NCBI RefSeq assembly: GCF_013205055.1
Contig: NZ_JABMLF010000003.1
Span: forward strand, 124,001-188,000
Length of the DNA: 64,000 nucleotides
Direction: 5' to 3'
DNA from: Rathayibacter sp. VKM Ac-2856
GTDB lineage: Bacteria > Actinomycetota > Actinomycetes > Actinomycetales > Microbacteriaceae
Part shown: in pieces, positions 54,081-62,614 of the stretch
Numbering within the stretch: position 1 is the first letter of the stretch
Layout of the letters: the number at the start of each line of letters is the position of its first letter
Position numbers and translations under genes: made by a program
The notes under the pieces: generated by a model
The model's input: only the letters and a program-made list of their open reading frames with translations
Told to the model about the DNA's origin: nothing
Databases searched by the model: none

Positions 54081-54641
54081 TCAAGGGTGGTGGCGGATGC
54101 CTGCCGAGACGATGTGCGCCCACTCGGAGTCGACGCCGCCGAGGTCGGCCTGGACGATCAGGTGGCAGAGCTGGCCGTAGGCGATGAAGCGCTGCACGGC
54201 CGGGCCGTCGGCTCCGGAGACGACGGTGACCCGCCGGACGACCGCGGAGACGCCCCGGCGCACGGCCTCGCGGATCTCCGGGACCTCGCACGCGCTCTGC
54301 GCCTGCGACTGCAGCATGATCAGGTCGCGGTCGGCGATCAGGTCGATGTAGGCGGCGGTCATCGCCTCGAGCCGGTCGGCCGGGTCGGAGGAGGGCGAGG
54401 CCTCCCCCGCTGCTGCGAGCCTCGACGCGACCAGCTCGTAGCAGCGGTCGACCGCGGCGACGAAGACGCCGAGCTTGCCGGGGAACAGGCGGAAGACGTA
54501 GGCCGGCGAGACCCCGGCCTCCGTGGCGACCTCGGTGATCGGGGTCGCCGCGTAGCCGGTGCGCGCGAAGACGTGCACGGCGGCCGCGGTGATCCGCTCG
54601 CGCTGCGCCTCGGCGGTGGAGCGAGGGGTCGTGGTAGGCAT
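54081..54641 (-). CDS. TetR family transcriptional regulator
   Basis: The 186-residue regulator has the TetR N-terminal helix-turn-helix (ITAAAVHVFARTGYAATPIT, EVATEAGVSPAYVFRLFPGK) and a helical ligand-binding domain. ATG 54641 is chosen; the frame extends upstream. Half-sites GTGACTG and CACTCAC lie at 54642-54661 directly before the start, and a perfect palindrome with the same half-site lies before the quinone reductase gene, so it probably represses itself and that gene. Confidence 0.9.
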   Translation of the reverse strand: MPTTTPRSTAEAQRERITAAAVHVFARTGYAATPITEVATEAGVSPAYVFRLFPGKLGVFVAAVDRCYELVASRLAAAGEASPSSDPADRLEAMTAAYIDLIADRDLIMLQSQAQSACEVPEIREAVRRGVSAVVRRVTVVSGADGPAVQRFIAYGQLCHLIVQADLGGVDSEWAHIVSAGIRHHP

Positions 54642-54661
54642 GTGACTGATCGAACACTCAC
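54642..54661. promoter_or_regulatory. Probable autoregulatory TetR site GTGACTG-6-CACTCAC
   Basis: The half-site GTGACTG is the same as in the palindrome at 53861. The second half-site has one mismatch to CAGTCAC, and the spacing is longer. Confidence 0.45.
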
Positions 54662-54713
54662 CAAGACCGGATGTCAAGAGCGCGGGACGATCCGGTCGGT
54701 GCACCGGACCGGA

Positions 54714-55643
54714 TCAGGAGCGCTTCCGCCGCCCCTTCAGCGCGAGCTGGAGCGCCGCCAGGAGCAGCAGCGCGGCGAACAGCACGCCCGAGAGTCGCGC
54801 GGGCAGCAGGAACGACAGCGCGACTCCGGCGAAGGAGAACCCCGTCGCGCAGAGGCCGACGACGAGTCCGGCGCGGACGTCCAGCAGCCCGCGGCGCGCG
54901 TTCGCGATCGAGCCGCTGATCGCCGTCGGGATCATCGCGGCGAGCGAGGTGCCCTTGGCGAGCAGGTCGGCGAGGCCGAACGCCCCGACGAGCACGGGCA
55001 CGGCGATCGCGCCGCCGCCGATGCCGAAGAGCCCCGACGCGACGCCCATCGCGAGCCCCAGACCGCCGAAGCCCGGCCAGACGCCCCAGCCCTCGGCGAC
55101 GTCGCCCGTCTCGTTCGAGCCGAACACGGCCATCCGCACCGCCGCCGCGAGCAGCAGCGCGACGAACAGCCAGCGGAGCACGCCGAGCGGCAGGCGGGCG
55201 AGCAGCCAGGAGCCGGCGACCGCGCCGATCATCGCCGCCGCCGCGATCACGGCCGCGGGGAGCCACGCGACCTGACCGCCGAGCGCGTAGCCGAAGGCGC
55301 CGGCCACCGCCGTGGGGGCGATCGCGAGCAGCGAGGTCGCGGAGGCGCGGCGCTGGTCCATCCCGGCCCAGGCGATCAGCATCGGCACCATCACGATGCC
55401 GCCGCCGACCCCGAACGCGCCGGAGAGCACCCCGCCGATCGAGCCGATCAGGGCGAGGACGAGCAGGGTCCGCGGACGGAGGGAGCTCCCGCGAGCGGCC
55501 CTTCTGCGCTCGCGCCTCCCGCGAGGGGTCTTCACGGGGGCGGCCGATGCAGGGGCGGCCGATGCGGGGGCGGCCGGTGCAGGGCCGGCCGGTGCGGGAA
55601 CCGGCCGTCCCGGGTCGCCCTGCGCGCTCACGTCGTCCGTCAC
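54714..55643 (-). CDS. TauE/SafE family membrane permease
   Basis: The protein of about 309 residues starts with a Pro/Ala-rich repeat region (APASAAPASAAPV, encoded by 15-base direct repeats), then eight hydrophobic helices in two TauE/SafE repeats: GSIGGVLSGAFGVGGGIVMV and GVASGLFGIGGGAIAVPVLV. The family exports sulfite or organosulfonates. GTG 55643 is the likely start, but the N-terminus is uncertain. It is divergent from an esterase gene. Confidence 0.87.
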   Translation of the reverse strand: MTDDVSAQGDPGRPVPAPAGPAPAAPASAAPASAAPVKTPRGRRERRRAARGSSLRPRTLLVLALIGSIGGVLSGAFGVGGGIVMVPMLIAWAGMDQRRASATSLLAIAPTAVAGAFGYALGGQVAWLPAAVIAAAAMIGAVAGSWLLARLPLGVLRWLFVALLLAAAVRMAVFGSNETGDVAEGWGVWPGFGGLGLAMGVASGLFGIGGGAIAVPVLVGAFGLADLLAKGTSLAAMIPTAISGSIANARRGLLDVRAGLVVGLCATGFSFAGVALSFLLPARLSGVLFAALLLLAALQLALKGRRKRS

Positions 55644-55749
55644 CCGCCCAGCCTGCCACCTGCGCTGTCTCACGGTGGAAACACGAAGTGCGTACCCTTC
55701 GTGACGCGTCGCCGGTGGGGCCGGGCGAGCGGCGCGAGGAGGGGGCACC

Positions 55750-56697
55750 GTGCACGCGACGCCGATCCGGGCCGCGTCCTGGCCGACCGCGCTGGCTGTC
55801 CGAACGGTGTTCGAGCGCGAGGCTCGGCGGACGGCCGCGTCGATGCTCCCGTTCGCGCCCGAGGGGATCCGCCGGGTCGCGGAGCCGATCCCGGCGCGCC
55901 CCGGGGCGCCCGCCACCACGGCCGACGTCTTCCGCTCCGCAGCCGCGGGCTCCCGGCCGACCGTGGTCTGGATCCACGGCGGCGGCTGGGTGTCCGGCCA
56001 CCGGCGCGACGTCGACCCCTACCTCCGCATGCTCGCGGCCGCCGGCTACACCGCCGTCGCCCTGGACTACAGCCGCGGACCGGAGGCGGTGCATCCGACC
56101 GCACCGCGGCAGCTGCTCGCCGCGCTCGAGCACCTCCGCCGCAGCGCCGGACGCCTCGGCATCGCGCGCGACCGCATCGTCCTGGCCGGCGACTCCGCCG
56201 GCGCCCAGCTCGCGAGCCAGCTGGCCACGGCGATCACGAACCCCTCCTACGCCCGCGCCGCGGGACTCCCCACGACGCTGCCCGTCGACGCGCTGCGGGC
56301 CGTGGTCCTGCACTGCGGGATCTTCGATCTCGACACGCTGGCCGCGGCCACCGGGCTGGCGGGCCGCGGACTGCGCGCCGCCCTCTGGGCGTACACCGGC
56401 CGGCGCGCGTGGTGGACGTCGGAGGCCGCGCGCTGGATGTCGACGATCGACCACGTGACCCCGCGCTTCCCGCCGGTGTTCCTCAGTGGCGGCAACGCCG
56501 ATCCGCTCACGGCGCAGCAGTCGCGCCCGTTCGCGGCGCAGCTGCGCTCGCTCGGCGTGCCGGTCACCGCGCTGCTCTGGGGCGACGGGCACGACAGCGA
56601 GCTCGGGCACGAGTACCAGTTCCACTTCGAGCGGCCGGAGGCGCGCGAGACGCTCGAGCGCACCCTCGCCTTCCTCGACCGGGAGACGGCGCGGTGA
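55750..56697 (+). CDS. Alpha/beta hydrolase, HSL-type esterase
   Basis: The 315-residue protein has the hormone-sensitive-lipase family signatures: oxyanion motif HGGGW (residues 76-80), nucleophile GDSAG (Ser149), Asp in GGNADPLTAQQ and the His in DGHDSELGHEY. It should hydrolyse short-chain esters. The GTG start at 55750 follows GAGGAGGGGG. It stands alone. The substrate is unknown. Confidence 0.9.
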   Translation: MHATPIRAASWPTALAVRTVFEREARRTAASMLPFAPEGIRRVAEPIPARPGAPATTADVFRSAAAGSRPTVVWIHGGGWVSGHRRDVDPYLRMLAAAGYTAVALDYSRGPEAVHPTAPRQLLAALEHLRRSAGRLGIARDRIVLAGDSAGAQLASQLATAITNPSYARAAGLPTTLPVDALRAVVLHCGIFDLDTLAAATGLAGRGLRAALWAYTGRRAWWTSEAARWMSTIDHVTPRFPPVFLSGGNADPLTAQQSRPFAAQLRSLGVPVTALLWGDGHDSELGHEYQFHFERPEARETLERTLAFLDRETAR

Positions 56698-56818
56698 GAC
56701 CCGACCCTGGCAGTCGCCTGGGCACGTGGGACGACACCGTGACGAACGACGGGGTGGCTCCGTCCTACTTCAGAACCGCCCGATCGACCGACCGGGCACC
56801 GAGACGAAAGAGGAGACC

Positions 56819-57229
56819 ATGGCCGAGAGCACCACGACCACCACGACGACGACCGGCACCGGACGCACCGTCATCGATGACGGCGTCATCGCGAAGGTGG
56901 CCGGCATCGCGGCCCGAGAGGTCCCCGGCGTGCACGCTCTCGGCAACGGAGCGGCCCGCGCCCTCGGTGCGATCCGTGGCGCGCTCGGCAACGAGGACCG
57001 CGCCCAGGGCGTCAAGGTCGAGGTCGGCGAGCGCCAGGTCGCGGCCGACGTCACGATCGTCGCCGAGTACCCCGTCGCGCTCCAGGACGTCGCGGAGGGC
57101 GTGCGCTCCGCCGTCGGCCGTGCGATCCGCGAGATCGTCGGCATGGAGGTCGCCGAGATCAACGTGACCGTCCAGGACGTGCACATCCCCGAGGACGACG
57201 CCCCCGAGGACGAGCCGCGCGTCGCCTGA
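56819..57229 (+). CDS. Asp23/Gls24 family envelope stress protein
   Basis: The 136-residue product has a Thr-rich start and then the Asp23 domain: VIDDGVIAKVAGIAAREVPG, KVEVGERQVAADVTIVAEYP and VNVTVQDVHI-like strands ending IPEDDAPEDE. Asp23 proteins form a membrane-associated network in Gram-positive bacteria and respond to envelope and alkaline stress. The ATG follows AAGAGGAGACC. A clear terminator hairpin follows. Confidence 0.9.
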   Translation: MAESTTTTTTTTGTGRTVIDDGVIAKVAGIAAREVPGVHALGNGAARALGAIRGALGNEDRAQGVKVEVGERQVAADVTIVAEYPVALQDVAEGVRSAVGRAIREIVGMEVAEINVTVQDVHIPEDDAPEDEPRVA

Positions 57230-57249
57230 CCGCTGACGCCGTCCCACGC

Positions 57250-57282
57250 GACGCCCCGCGGTCGATCCGACTGCGGGGCGTC
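57250..57282 (+). terminator. Hairpin terminator after the Asp23 gene
   Basis: GACGCCCCGC and GCGGGGCGTC are exact reverse complements around a 13-base loop, 21 bases after the stop. No T-run is seen. Confidence 0.65.
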
Positions 57283-57372
57283 TCGGCGCGTCCGGACTCC
57301 CGACCGGCGCCCACCCCCACCCGACCCCCCTCGCCGCGTTCCCCGCGCGGCACCGATCCCCTGGAGAAGCGC

Positions 57373-57603
57373 ATGGAGAACAGCTGCGCCCGCCCCCTGG
57401 ACGTCGACGACGCCGTCGCGCTCGTCGGAGTCCTCACCACCCTCGAGGTGCTCACCACCGACGGCCGGATCGGCTCGGCGGAGCTCGACGCCCTGCGGCA
57501 CAGCCTCGCGCAGGGCGGCGCCGTGCTGCCCGGAGCCGACGGACCCGAGATCGGCGCGGCCCTCGCAGCGCTCAATGCGCGACTTCGCGACAGCATCGCG
57601 TAA
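57373..57603 (+). CDS. Small helical protein, function unknown
   Basis: The 76-residue product is mostly helix-forming (VDDAVALVGVLTTLEVLTTD, IGAALAALNARLRDSIA), with one cysteine and no signal peptide. The ATG follows CTGGAGAAGCGC. It lies between the Asp23 gene and another small gene. No family is recognised. Confidence 0.6.
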   Translation: MENSCARPLDVDDAVALVGVLTTLEVLTTDGRIGSAELDALRHSLAQGGAVLPGADGPEIGAALAALNARLRDSIA

Positions 57604-57685
57604 CCACGGACAACGGCCGCGCGCAAGAGTGTGTTTGTGACAGGCTTGTCAATGCGCGCCACTGCGCGACGATGAAGGAGCAGCC

Positions 57686-57934
57686 ATGAGCGTCGGTCAC
57701 TACGTGCTCTCGTCCACCGGGCAGTGGGCGGACGAGACCGAGATCCTCGGCGTCTACTCGTCCGAGACCTGGGCGCGCGAGGCCGCCGCCAGCTGGCTCG
57801 ACGCCCTCGACCGCGAGGCCTTCCCGCAGTGCGTGATCGAGAACTGGAACGGCTCGAACCTCGTCCACCGCGAGGTCCTCGGCGGCCTCGGCCTCGAGCA
57901 CGACGGCTCGGCCGCGGGCACCGTCGAGGGCTGA
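57686..57934 (+). CDS. Small soluble protein, function unknown
   Basis: The 82-residue product (YVLSSTGQWADETEILGVYS, ETWAREAAASWLDALDREAF) looks like a small alpha/beta domain with conserved tryptophans. The ATG follows GAAGGAGCAGCC. No family is recognised. Four tandem copies of a 15-base TTCGCCGACTCGCCC-like repeat follow its stop (57940-58000). Confidence 0.68.
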   Translation: MSVGHYVLSSTGQWADETEILGVYSSETWAREAAASWLDALDREAFPQCVIENWNGSNLVHREVLGGLGLEHDGSAAGTVEG

Positions 57935-58010
57935 GGGCCTTCGCCGACTCGCCCTTCGCCGACTCCCCCCCTCGTCGACTCCCCCTTCGTCGACCTCGTG
58001 ATCCTCGGGG

Positions 58011-58868
58011 TCAGCCTCCCGCGACGGCCCAGTGCGACGGGCGCTCGAAGTGCGGCGGCAGCGCCGTCGCGGCGTCCCCGCGCGTGCTGCTGACCTGCGC
58101 CTGCGTCAGGAAGAGCGCCCCGGAGAGATCGGCGCCCGCCACCAGCGCATCGCGGAGGTCGGCGCCCAGCACGTCGCAGCCGCGCAGGTCCGCCCCGCGG
58201 AGATCCGCCGCGATCAGCAGCGAGCCGCGCAGGTCGGCGCCCCGCAGATCCGCGCCCCGGAGCGCCGCGGCCACGAGGTCGGTGCCGGGCTGCAGGCGCA
58301 GGCGCCCGTGCCGCTTCCGGCGCGGGAGGGCGGAGCGGGCCGACGCGCTCGCCGCGATCAGCAGCGGTCGGGCGGCCGCGTACTCCGCGTCGACGTCGGC
58401 CGCGAGGATCTCGTCCGCCTCGGCGAGCGTCAGCCCGTGCACGGCGTCGAAGCGGGCGCGCAGCTCGTCGCGCAGAGCCGCGTCGGTCTCGCGCAGGGCG
58501 AGAGCGACGTCCAGGTACCAGAGCAGCTCGTGCAGGCGGCGCATCAGAGGGAAGACCGCGAACATCCGCGCCCGCACCTGGGCGGCGGAGCGCCAGGAGA
58601 CGCCGCCGAACGTCTGCATCGACACCTTCTGACCGGCGCCGAAGCAGTCGAAGACGGTGCAGCCGACGAAGCCCTCCGGTCGCAGCCGTCGGTGGATCGT
58701 GCAGGCGTCCTCGGTGTCGAGGTTGCCGCAGGGGTCGCCCGCCGCCTTGTCGACGGGGAAGTCGGCGGAGCGGGTGAACGCGAGGGCGACGCAGCAGAGC
58801 CCGAAGCAGTGCTCGCAGTCGCCGCCGAGGTCCTCGCGGCGGCCGAGCTCGACGCGGGTGCGGGTCAT
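58011..58868 (-). CDS. Pentapeptide-repeat protein with N-terminal cysteine cluster
   Basis: The 285-residue protein starts with a CxxCxxxCC cluster (CEHCFGLCCVALAF) and further cysteines (CGNLDTEDAC, GCTVFDCFG), like the YkgJ-type zinc/iron-binding motif. A helical middle is followed by A(D/N)LXX pentapeptide repeats (AALRGADLRGADLRGSLLIA, AADLRGADLRGCDVLGADLR). The repeat should form a right-handed beta helix that can mimic DNA or mediate binding. This combination recurs in actinobacteria, and its function is not known. Confidence 0.88.
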   Translation of the reverse strand: MTRTRVELGRREDLGGDCEHCFGLCCVALAFTRSADFPVDKAAGDPCGNLDTEDACTIHRRLRPEGFVGCTVFDCFGAGQKVSMQTFGGVSWRSAAQVRARMFAVFPLMRRLHELLWYLDVALALRETDAALRDELRARFDAVHGLTLAEADEILAADVDAEYAAARPLLIAASASARSALPRRKRHGRLRLQPGTDLVAAALRGADLRGADLRGSLLIAADLRGADLRGCDVLGADLRDALVAGADLSGALFLTQAQVSSTRGDAATALPPHFERPSHWAVAGG

Positions 58869-58926
58869 CGGGGCGCCGCCGCTGGAGTCGGCGCGGGGGT
58901 CGCCGTCGGCGTCGGTGTCGCCGTCA

Positions 58927-59454
58927 TCAGTGCGACAGCGCGAGCACGCCGACGACGGCGGCTCCCAGTCCGACGAGTCCGAGCAGGCCGATGATGCTCT
59001 GGCCGAGACCGAGACCGGCTCGGACCACGGCGATCAGGGCGATGCCGGCGAGGGTCGCGACGTAGACGCCGACGCCGATCCGGAGCGCGAGGACGTCGTC
59101 GATCCAGCCGAGCGCCGATGCCGCGAGCACCAGGACGGGGAGGGAGGCGGAGGCGAGGGCGCCGCCGGAGATCCGGAGCATCGTGCGCGCCTCGACCGCG
59201 GTCGGGGTCGAGGCGTGGGCGACCTGGTGCGCGATCACGTCGGCGACGAAGCCGGCCGCGGAGATGCCGACGATCGCGATGACGAGGCTGCGCAGCGCGT
59301 GCGCGGAGTCGGCCTGGTCGTCGACGGCGTAGATCATCACGACGGCGAGGCCGGTGAAGGCGGCGTAGACCCGCTCCTTGAGCGCCTTGGCGATGTCGTC
59401 GAGCGCGCGGCCCTCCGCCACCGCGCGACGACCGCGGCCCCCTCCTCCGCGCAC
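58927..59454 (-). CDS. Membrane protein of unknown function downstream of deoC
   Basis: The 175-residue product has about four hydrophobic helices (VYAAFTGLAVVMIYAVDDQA, LVIAIVGISAAGFVADVIAH, TMLRISGGALASASLPVLVL). It has a motif VADVIAHQVAH between helices. The GTG start is five bases from the deoC stop, so the two are co-transcribed. No family can be named with confidence. Confidence 0.72.
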   Translation of the reverse strand: MRGGGGRGRRAVAEGRALDDIAKALKERVYAAFTGLAVVMIYAVDDQADSAHALRSLVIAIVGISAAGFVADVIAHQVAHASTPTAVEARTMLRISGGALASASLPVLVLAASALGWIDDVLALRIGVGVYVATLAGIALIAVVRAGLGLGQSIIGLLGLVGLGAAVVGVLALSH

Positions 59455-59459
59455 GGTGC

Positions 59460-60182
59460 TCAGTAGGAGCCGGTGTCGACGCGGGCGGCGGAGGAGTCGC
59501 CGGCCTGGCGCGCGGTGAGGTCGCCGAGGATGACGGCCGAGCCGCTCGTGCCGAAGCGGGTGACGCCGAGCTCGCGGAAGGCGAGGAGCGTGTCGAGGTC
59601 GCGGACGCCACCGGACGCCTTGACCTGGACGGCGTCGGAGACGGCGCCGCGCATCAGGCGGAGGTCGTGCTCGTTCGCGCCGCCGCCGGCGAAGCCCGTC
59701 GCGGTCTTGACGAAGTCGGCGCCCGCGCGCTCGGCGGCCTCGCTGCCGGCGACGATCTGCTCGTCGTCGAGGTGGCTCGTCTCGAGGATGACCTTGACGA
59801 CGTGCCCCTCGGCCGCATCGACGACCGCGCGGATGTCGGCCTCGACGTCCTCGAGGAGTCCGCTGCGGAGGCGGCCGATGTTGACGACCATGTCGAGCTC
59901 GACGGCGCCGTCGGCGAGCGCCTGCGTCGACTCCGCGACCTTGGCGGCGGTGGAGGTGGTGCCGTGCGGGAAGCCGATGACCGTGCCGACGAGGACGCCC
60001 GAGCCCTCGAGCCGGCGGACGGCGTGCGCGATGTCGGAGGGGCGGACGCAGACGCTGAAGACGCCCGCCGCCCGGGCCTCGTCGAGCTGCGCGTCGACCT
60101 CGGCGCGGGTCAGCTCGGGCTTGAGGATCGCGTGGTCGATGAGCGCCGCGATCTCGGCGACGGTCGGAAGGCTGCTTGTCAT
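59460..60182 (-). CDS. deoC: Deoxyribose-phosphate aldolase
   Basis: The 240-residue class I aldolase has the Schiff-base lysine in DFVKTATGF and the second lysine in VQVKASGGVRD, with IDHAILKPELTRAEVD at the start. It splits 2-deoxyribose 5-phosphate into glyceraldehyde 3-phosphate and acetaldehyde in deoxynucleoside catabolism. ATG 60182 lies seven bases after TAAAAT (60190-60195, minus strand), suggesting a leaderless transcript; ATG 60191 overlaps that box. A membrane protein gene follows. Confidence 0.94.
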   Translation of the reverse strand: MTSSLPTVAEIAALIDHAILKPELTRAEVDAQLDEARAAGVFSVCVRPSDIAHAVRRLEGSGVLVGTVIGFPHGTTSTAAKVAESTQALADGAVELDMVVNIGRLRSGLLEDVEADIRAVVDAAEGHVVKVILETSHLDDEQIVAGSEAAERAGADFVKTATGFAGGGANEHDLRLMRGAVSDAVQVKASGGVRDLDTLLAFRELGVTRFGTSGSAVILGDLTARQAGDSSAARVDTGSY

Positions 60183-60189
60183 GCGCGCC

Positions 60190-60195
60190 ATTTTA
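60190..60195 (-). promoter_or_regulatory. -10 box TAAAAT of deoC
   Basis: TAAAAT ends seven bases before ATG 60182, which decides the choice of start. Confidence 0.5.
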
Positions 60196-60224
60196 CGCGG
60201 CGCGTTCGCGAAGCTCCGGCGGCG

Positions 60225-60483
60225 GTGGATCCCGATACGCCCGTTCGCGTGGATCTCGATACGCCCGCTGCGCGGCCTACTCGATCAGCATGGACCGTGC
60301 ATCTCGCTACGCCCGCTCCGCGGCTTACTCGATCGGAAGGCATGGGCGGCAGCCCCATGCTGGTCGAGTAGCCCCGCAGGGGCGTATCGAGACCCACCGT
60401 CGTCAGCAGGGCGGCATCGAGACCACCGTTCGATGCGGGTGGATCTCGATACGCCCGCTCCGCGGCCTACTCGATCAGCATGG
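60225..60483. repeat. Dispersed palindromic repeat cluster 5
   Basis: The cluster contains a truncated copy (about 60225-60244), a full forward copy (60246-60292), a degraded copy (60297-60335), an inverted copy (60356-60398, CATGCTGGTCGAGTAGCCCC) and a forward copy (60440-60482). It lies between the deoC promoter and the end of the ribosomal protein operon. No gene is present. Confidence 0.88.
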
Positions 60484-60601
60484 GCCGGCCCCACCGGCGC
60501 AAGCGAGCCCATCCGTCACGACCGGCTGTCCCACCGCCGACGAAGGAGCCGTTCGCGACGGATCACCGCCGAAGACGCGGAGCGCAAGCGGGAACCGCGA
60601 G

Positions 60602-60635
60602 CGATTCGGAGAATCGCGTGCCAAGCGATTCTCCG
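60602..60635. other. Alternative hairpin pair in the gap between repeat cluster 5 and rpsN
   Basis: GCGATTC-GGA-GAATCGC (60602-60618) and GGAGAATCGC-7-GCGATTCTCC (60609-60635) share an arm and exclude each other. The rest of 60484-60717 shows no gene or clear signal. Confidence 0.5.
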
Positions 60636-60717
60636 CAGCGGACGCAGGACGCTCTGCGGATCCCGGCCCCGTCGCGAGGCCGACCGCGGTCAGGGGCGGC
60701 AGGGACGCTCCTGACCC

Positions 60718-60769
60718 GTGAACGACGAAGGCCCCCCGATCGTGAGATCGAGGGGCCTTCGTCGTTCAC
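60718..60769. terminator. Long hairpin terminator of the ribosomal protein operon
   Basis: GTGAACGACGAAGGCCCC pairs with GGGGCCTTCGTCGTTCAC, extended by CGATC/GATCG around a GTGA loop, with one bulge. It lies 36 bases after the rpsN stop and is nearly symmetrical, so it could stop transcription from both sides. Confidence 0.85.
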
Positions 60770-60805
60770 GCAGCTAGCACGCTGGTAAGCGGCGCTGCGC
60801 GCCGC

Positions 60806-61111
60806 TTACCAGCTCGACTTGGTGATGCCGGGCAGCTCGCCGCGGTGGGCCATGTCACGGAAGCGGACACGCGAGATACCGAACTTCGAGAGGTTGCCGC
60901 GGGGGCGGCCGTCGACGGCGTCGCGGCCGCGGACGCGGACCGGCGAGGCGTTGCGGGGGAGCTTCTGGAGGCCCGTGCGGGCGGCCTCGCGGGACTCGTC
61001 GGTCCCGGCGGGGTCGACGAGGGCCTTCTTCAGCTCGAGGCGCTTGGCGGCGTAGCGCTCGACGACCACCTTGCGCTGCTCATTGCGGGCGATCTTGCTC
61101 TTCTTAGCCAT
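60806..61111 (-). CDS. rpsN: 30S ribosomal protein S14, long non-zinc form
   Basis: The 101-residue protein ([40 protein letters not shown]) is the long S14 form without the CxxC zinc pairs of the 61-residue type. It is part of the small-subunit head. It is the last gene of rpmB-rpmG-rpsN. In several actinobacteria such non-zinc forms are under Zur control; no Zur box was recognised here. Confidence 0.95.
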   Translation of the reverse strand: MAKKSKIARNEQRKVVVERYAAKRLELKKALVDPAGTDESREAARTGLQKLPRNASPVRVRGRDAVDGRPRGNLSKFGISRVRFRDMAHRGELPGITKSSW

Positions 61112-61113
61112 AC

Positions 61114-61281
61114 TTAGCGCTCCTCGCGGAAGTCGACGTGCTTGCGCACTACGGGGTCGTACTTCTTGAGCACGAGACGGTCGGGGTCGTTGCGGCGGTT
61201 CTTCTTGGTCACGTAGGTGTAACCGGTTCCGGCCGTCGAACGGAGCTTGATGATCGGACGGACGTCCTGCTGCTTGGCCAT
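61114..61281 (-). CDS. rpmG: 50S ribosomal protein L33, non-zinc form
   Basis: The 55-residue product ([20 protein letters not shown], ending HVDFREER) is ribosomal protein L33 without cysteine pairs. The ATG overlaps the rpmB stop by one base (TAATG), and rpsN follows two bases after its stop. Confidence 0.95.
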   Translation of the reverse strand: MAKQQDVRPIIKLRSTAGTGYTYVTKKNRRNDPDRLVLKKYDPVVRKHVDFREER

Positions 61282-61517
61282 TAGATCTTCACCCCACGAG
61301 CGAGAACATCCTTCACGACGGACTCGATGCCACGGGCGTCGATGACCTTGATGCCCTTGGCCGACAGCGTCAGCGTGACGTTACGGCGCAGGGACGGGAC
61401 GTAGTACGTCTTCTTCTGCACGTTCGGGTCGAAGCGGCGCTTGGTGCGCCGGTGCGAGTGCGAGATGGCGTGTCCGAAACCGGGGACGGCTCCGGTCACC
61501 TGGCAGACTGCTGCCAT
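61281..61517 (-). CDS. rpmB: 50S ribosomal protein L28
   Basis: The 78-residue protein ([20 protein letters not shown], then [20 protein letters not shown]) is ribosomal protein L28 and is the first gene of the operon. ATG 61517 is used, although the frame extends upstream. A GGAGG-type site (GGAGGAAACC) precedes it. One cysteine is present and there is no CxxC pair. Confidence 0.96.
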   Translation of the reverse strand: MAAVCQVTGAVPGFGHAISHSHRRTKRRFDPNVQKKTYYVPSLRRNVTLTLSAKGIKVIDARGIESVVKDVLARGVKI

Positions 61518-61739
61518 GGTTTCCTCCATGTGTGGGTACCGTGGGCCACGCGCGGCACGAGGCCTCGCCCGACCCACCCAAGGTCACTTGTCGGCGCGCC
61601 GCCCGAGGGCAGCGCGCAAGAGCGTGCAGATGCACGCAACCCGAGTAGCTTAGGCGACACCCGCGCGCCCTGCAAGACACGCCGGTGCTACGGTCGCTCC
61701 GGCGCTCCCGGGGGGTCCGGGTCGCCGCGTGGGGGGACC

Positions 61740-62600
61740 ATGTCTGCATCGAGGGCGAGCGCGCCGAGACCGGGTGCGCAGCCGAGCGCGCTGAGGCGCC
61801 GTGCGCTGCTGCTGGGGCTCGCGTCCGCGGCCGTCGGCCTGACCGGCTGCACGAGCGCCGTCCGCGTCGGGCCGACCGCGGCCGCCGTGGCCGCGACGCC
61901 GTCGCCCACTCCGACGCCCACTCCCCCGCCGCGCCCCGTGCCGACGACCACGGCGGCGCCCGTGCCGGTCCGCGCGCGGTTCCCGCTGCCGGAGGGGACG
62001 ATCACCGAGCTGCCCGGCGACGGGAGCCTGCTGGCGTGGACGGTCGACGACGGGTCCGACTCCGACGTCGTGGCCGCGTACGCGCAGTTCGCGAAGGACA
62101 CCGGGACGCGGCTCACCTTCTTCCTCAACGGGAAGTACGACTCCTGGACCGTGAACGCACCCGCGCTCGCGCCGCTGGTCGCCGGCGGGCAGGTGCAGCT
62201 CGCGAACCACACCTGGTCGCACGCGGATCTGACCTCGCTCTCGACCGACGGGATCCAGGAGGAGCTCGGCCGGAACGGCGAGTTCATCCGCGCCACCTAC
62301 GGGGTGGAGGCGGCTCCCTTCTACCGGCCGCCGTTCGGCTACACCGATGCGCGCAGCCGGACGGCCGCAGCGGCGATCGGCTACACGGCGACGACGCTCT
62401 GGTACGGCTCGCTCTCGGACTCCGGTCGGATCACGCCGGAGCAGCTGCTCGGCTTCGCGGACGAGTGGTTCCGGCCGCAGCGGATCGTGATCGGGCACGC
62501 CAACTTCGACCCCGTGACGACGGTCTACGCGCAGCTGGTCGACCTCCTGCGCGAGCGCTCCCTGCAGACGGTGACCCTCCGCGACGTCTTCGCCGTCTGA
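61740..62600 (+). CDS. Polysaccharide deacetylase family lipoprotein
   Basis: The 286-residue product has RRRALLLGLASAAVGLTGC at the N-terminus, a lipobox preceded by an arginine run that could also suit the Tat pathway. A TPTPTPP linker and a NodB-type domain follow: TVDDGSDSDVV (metal Asp pair), NHTWSHADLT (HxxxH) and RPPFGYTDARS. Such enzymes remove acetyl groups from peptidoglycan or other surface glycans. Copy 2 of the 63-bp inverted repeat follows its stop. Confidence 0.88.
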   Translation: MSASRASAPRPGAQPSALRRRALLLGLASAAVGLTGCTSAVRVGPTAAAVAATPSPTPTPTPPPRPVPTTTAAPVPVRARFPLPEGTITELPGDGSLLAWTVDDGSDSDVVAAYAQFAKDTGTRLTFFLNGKYDSWTVNAPALAPLVAGGQVQLANHTWSHADLTSLSTDGIQEELGRNGEFIRATYGVEAAPFYRPPFGYTDARSRTAAAAIGYTATTLWYGSLSDSGRITPEQLLGFADEWFRPQRIVIGHANFDPVTTVYAQLVDLLRERSLQTVTLRDVFAV

Positions 62601-62614
62601 CCCCCTCTTCGCTC

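Noticed and set aside
60480-60788. A 102-codon plus-strand frame
   Set aside because: It runs through a repeat copy, hairpins and the ribosomal operon terminator, so it is not credible as a gene.
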